Of a stretch of DNA of 16,501 bases, positions 14,135 through 16,501 are shown one piece after another. Both the position numbers and the translations under genes were made by a program. Under the pieces are notes generated by a model, which saw only the letters and a list, made by a program, of their open reading frames with translations, ran no database searches and had not been told where the DNA came from. Each line of letters starts with the position of its first letter. The first letter of the stretch is position 1. The stretch is from JBIICS01 sp044238735 (GTDB lineage: Bacteria > Bacteroidota > Bacteroidia > UBA4408), in assembly GCA_044238735.1 (NCBI GenBank), contig JBIICS010000057.1:1-16501 (forward strand). The letters are read 5' to 3'.

Positions 14135-16501
14135 GGCGTTTCTTATTAATAGTATGTGTTCTTTATAGTGTTTTTGTAAGCGCTCAAAGTACTGTTAATT
14201 TTCTTTTTGATAGAGATGTTAAAGGTGAGCTTAACCTATTTATAACTACAAACACTGGTTCGGATAAATATTCAATAAACGATAAAAAAAATAAATTTTC
14301 ATTACCCAATAATGTAAGTTATAAAATCTCAGTAAATTCCATACAATTCTACTCTGATACTTTAATATTTTACTTAACGAAGGATACTTCGGTTTCAATT
14401 AAATTGTATGAACATAACCTAAATTTAGCTCCTGTTGAAATTAAGGCAGAATCTGATTTTAGTAACGGAAGAATTACGCTTAAGGGTATAGAGGGAGTAA
14501 CTATTTATGAAGGTAAAAAAAACGAAATTGTTGATGTAAAATCATTAACAGTTAATACTGCCACCAATAATGCGCGACAGGTTTTTTCGAAGGTTACCGG
14601 TTTAAATATATGGGAAAACGATGGGGGTGGTCTTCAACTTGCAATTGGGGGTAGGGGATTAAATCCTAATCGAATTTCTAATTTTAATACTCGTCAAAAT
14701 GGTTATGACATAAGTGCTGATGCGCTCGGTTATCCAGAAAGTTACTATACCCCTCCTATAGAAGCACTAGATCGCATCGAAATATTGAGAGGTGCAGCAT
14801 CTCTTCAGTATGGCCCTCAGTTTGGAGGTCTTATAAATTTTAAATTCAAACAACCCTCTCCATCCAAAATACAGTTAATCAATAGAACTACATACGGATC
14901 ATTTAATTTCCTAAATTCATTTAATAGTTTATCCGGTAGGATTAATCGGTTTTCTTATTATACTTATTTTCAGTTTAAAAAAGGGGATGGCTGGAGAGAT
15001 CGCTCAGCTTTTGATTATAAAAATGCTTTCTTTAATATTAATTATCAGTTAACCGAAAAAATAAAATTAAGTATAGATTATACATATATGAATTATTTGG
15101 CTCAACAACCTGGTGGCTTAACTGATGCTCAATTTGAAAATAACGCTGCACTTGTATTACGAAGAAGAAATTGGTTTAAAGTAAATTGGAATCTGGCAGC
15201 CTTTAAGTTAGAATATCTTATTAATGACCGTTTAAAACTTCATTCCCAAACATTTTATTTATATGCAGGGAGAGAAGCATTAGGTATCCTAACACAGATA
15301 AACAGAGCGGATCCAAACCAGGAAAGAGATCTGTGGAAAGATCATTATCAAAATGTAGGAAACGAAACACGGCTTTTGTATACTTATTTTATAAATGAGC
15401 TTCCGCAAAATCTATTAGTTGGCTTAAGGGTTTATAATGGTTCAACTCATCGTATGCAGGGTTTAGGCAATAAAGATTCAACCGGAAATATTCGAGATTT
15501 TAAGTTTAACGAACTTAATACTTTAGGTTATTCCGATTATAATTTCCCCAGTTTTAATTCATCTCTCTTTATGGAAAATATTATTTCAATAACCCCTAAT
15601 TTTAAACTTGTACCCGGTATAAGGTATGAATACATACAAACAAATGCACGTGGTTATTATCAAAATATTCAAAAGGACTTTGCCGGAAATATTATTTTTT
15701 CTGAGATCATCAACGAAAATATTTCAAGAACAAGGAGTGTTATCGTTGGGGGTATGGGCTTTAGTTATCGTTTAAATCAGAGCCACGAAATGTTTGCTAA
15801 TATTACACAGAACTATCGATCTATAAATTTTAACGACATGCGGGTGGTTAATCCTAATTTAGTTGTAGATCCCAACTTAAAAGATGAACGAGGTTATAGT
15901 TCTGATATAGGTGTTCGTGGTAATTTTAAAGGAGTACTTAATTATGATTTAAATATTTTTTACATGAGGTATGCAAACCGCATAGGTACTATTTTAAAAG
16001 TGGATTCAAACTCCTATAATTTATATAGATTTAGAACTAATGTTTCGGAGTCATATAGTTTAGGTGTTGAATCATTTATGGAAGTAAGTATTAATAAAAT
16101 ATTAAATAAATCAAATAATTCTTACAATTTGAGTTTATTTAACAATACCACTTTAATGGATGCCAGATATATTAATTCATCCAACCCTGCCATACAAAAT
16201 AAACAGGTAGAATATGCCCCTCCTCTAATATTAAAAAATGGTGTTAATTATAAGTGGAAAAACCTTTCATTTTCTTTGCAGCACAGTTATACGTCTCTTC
16301 ATTTCAGTGATGCTACTAATGCAGTGTTAACATCAAATGCTATAAATGGAGCCATACCATCGTTTTCTGTTATCTATTTTAGTTTTAGATATACATGGCG
16401 TTTTATGACCTTAGAATCAAGTATCAATAATCTATTCGATAAAAAATATTTTACCAGAAGAGCAGAGGGTTATCCCGGGCCCGGTATAATTCCGGCGGAT
16501 A
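14131..16501 (+). CDS. FecA-like TonB-dependent outer-membrane receptor (partial, C-terminus cut)
   Basis: The reading frame is open from the ATG at 14131 to the window edge: 790 codons without a stop. Residues 1-19 are a signal peptide (ends VSAQ). Residues about 20-115 are a short beta-rich domain of about 100 residues. The plug domain follows (about 125-245), with QVFSKVTGLNIWENDGGG, IGGRGLNPNR, SYYTPPIEALDRIEILRGAA and LQYGPQFGGLINF. The rest is a beta-barrel with alternating aromatic strands, ending at SINNLFDKKYFTRR and then GYPGPGIIPAD. That motif normally lies close to the C-terminus, so only a short piece is missing. The plug sequence fits the ferric-citrate (FecA) branch, not the SusC glycan branch, and no susD-like gene is next to it. 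It overlaps the HTTM gene by four bases. The expected substrate is an iron or other metal chelate; the exact ligand is unknown. Confidence 0.92.
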   Translation, partial: MRRFLLIVCVLYSVFVSAQSTVNFLFDRDVKGELNLFITTNTGSDKYSINDKKNKFSLPNNVSYKISVNSIQFYSDTLIFYLTKDTSVSIKLYEHNLNLAPVEIKAESDFSNGRITLKGIEGVTIYEGKKNEIVDVKSLTVNTATNNARQVFSKVTGLNIWENDGGGLQLAIGGRGLNPNRISNFNTRQNGYDISADALGYPESYYTPPIEALDRIEILRGAASLQYGPQFGGLINFKFKQPSPSKIQLINRTTYGSFNFLNSFNSLSGRINRFSYYTYFQFKKGDGWRDRSAFDYKNAFFNINYQLTEKIKLSIDYTYMNYLAQQPGGLTDAQFENNAALVLRRRNWFKVNWNLAAFKLEYLINDRLKLHSQTFYLYAGREALGILTQINRADPNQERDLWKDHYQNVGNETRLLYTYFINELPQNLLVGLRVYNGSTHRMQGLGNKDSTGNIRDFKFNELNTLGYSDYNFPSFNSSLFMENIISITPNFKLVPGIRYEYIQTNARGYYQNIQKDFAGNIIFSEIINENISRTRSVIVGGMGFSYRLNQSHEMFANITQNYRSINFNDMRVVNPNLVVDPNLKDERGYSSDIGVRGNFKGVLNYDLNIFYMRYANRIGTILKVDSNSYNLYRFRTNVSESYSLGVESFMEVSINKILNKSNNSYNLSLFNNTTLMDARYINSSNPAIQNKQVEYAPPLILKNGVNYKWKNLSFSLQHSYTSLHFSDATNAVLTSNAINGAIPSFSVIYFSFRYTWRFMTLESSINNLFDKKYFTRRAEGYPGPGIIPAD

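Overview
The window comes from an AT-rich member of the Bacteroidota. Five things point there: a PorP/SprF-type outer-membrane protein; a giant secreted protein ending in the gliding-motility-associated (type B) sorting domain of the type IX secretion system (T9SS); two lipoproteins beginning Cys-Lys-Lys-Asp-Lys; a FecA-like TonB-dependent receptor; and A-rich leaders without Shine-Dalgarno sequences before the starts. Genus or family cannot be told from the window. No RNA gene, insertion sequence, phage gene or CRISPR array was seen. No gene-free stretch exceeds 300 bases; the longest, about 215 bases, separates the divergent genes at 8649 and 8865.

Left half, minus strand (read from 8649 down to 1): an exported M28 zinc peptidase resembling carboxypeptidase Q; a 1825-residue surface protein with a signal peptide, a glycine-rich N-terminal region, sixteen Ig/PKD-like modules and a type B T9SS sorting domain; a PorP/SprF protein that is the likely dedicated outer-membrane partner of the giant protein; and the first 153 codons of an exported alpha/beta hydrolase of the proline-iminopeptidase type, cut by the window edge. 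The giant protein and PorP form the classic SprB/SprF-like pair: one is secreted through the T9SS, the other probably anchors or assembles it at the surface.

Right half, plus strand: a TlpA-like periplasmic thioredoxin-fold protein with its own terminator, then a tight four-gene operon. That operon holds a DUF4856 lipoprotein, an imelysin-family lipoprotein, an HTTM/vitamin-K-dependent-gamma-carboxylase-like membrane protein and a FecA-like TonB-dependent receptor. The last two junctions overlap by 11 and 4 bases. Imelysin-type lipoproteins beside a FecA-like receptor suggest iron or other metal-chelate uptake.

The best candidates for something undescribed are (a) the carboxylase-like enzyme, with the LDKT...NH motif intact, translationally locked into this metal-uptake operon, and (b) a pair of near-identical 19-base palindromes plus a third half-site pair at the operon's putative promoter, which look like the operator of an unidentified regulator.
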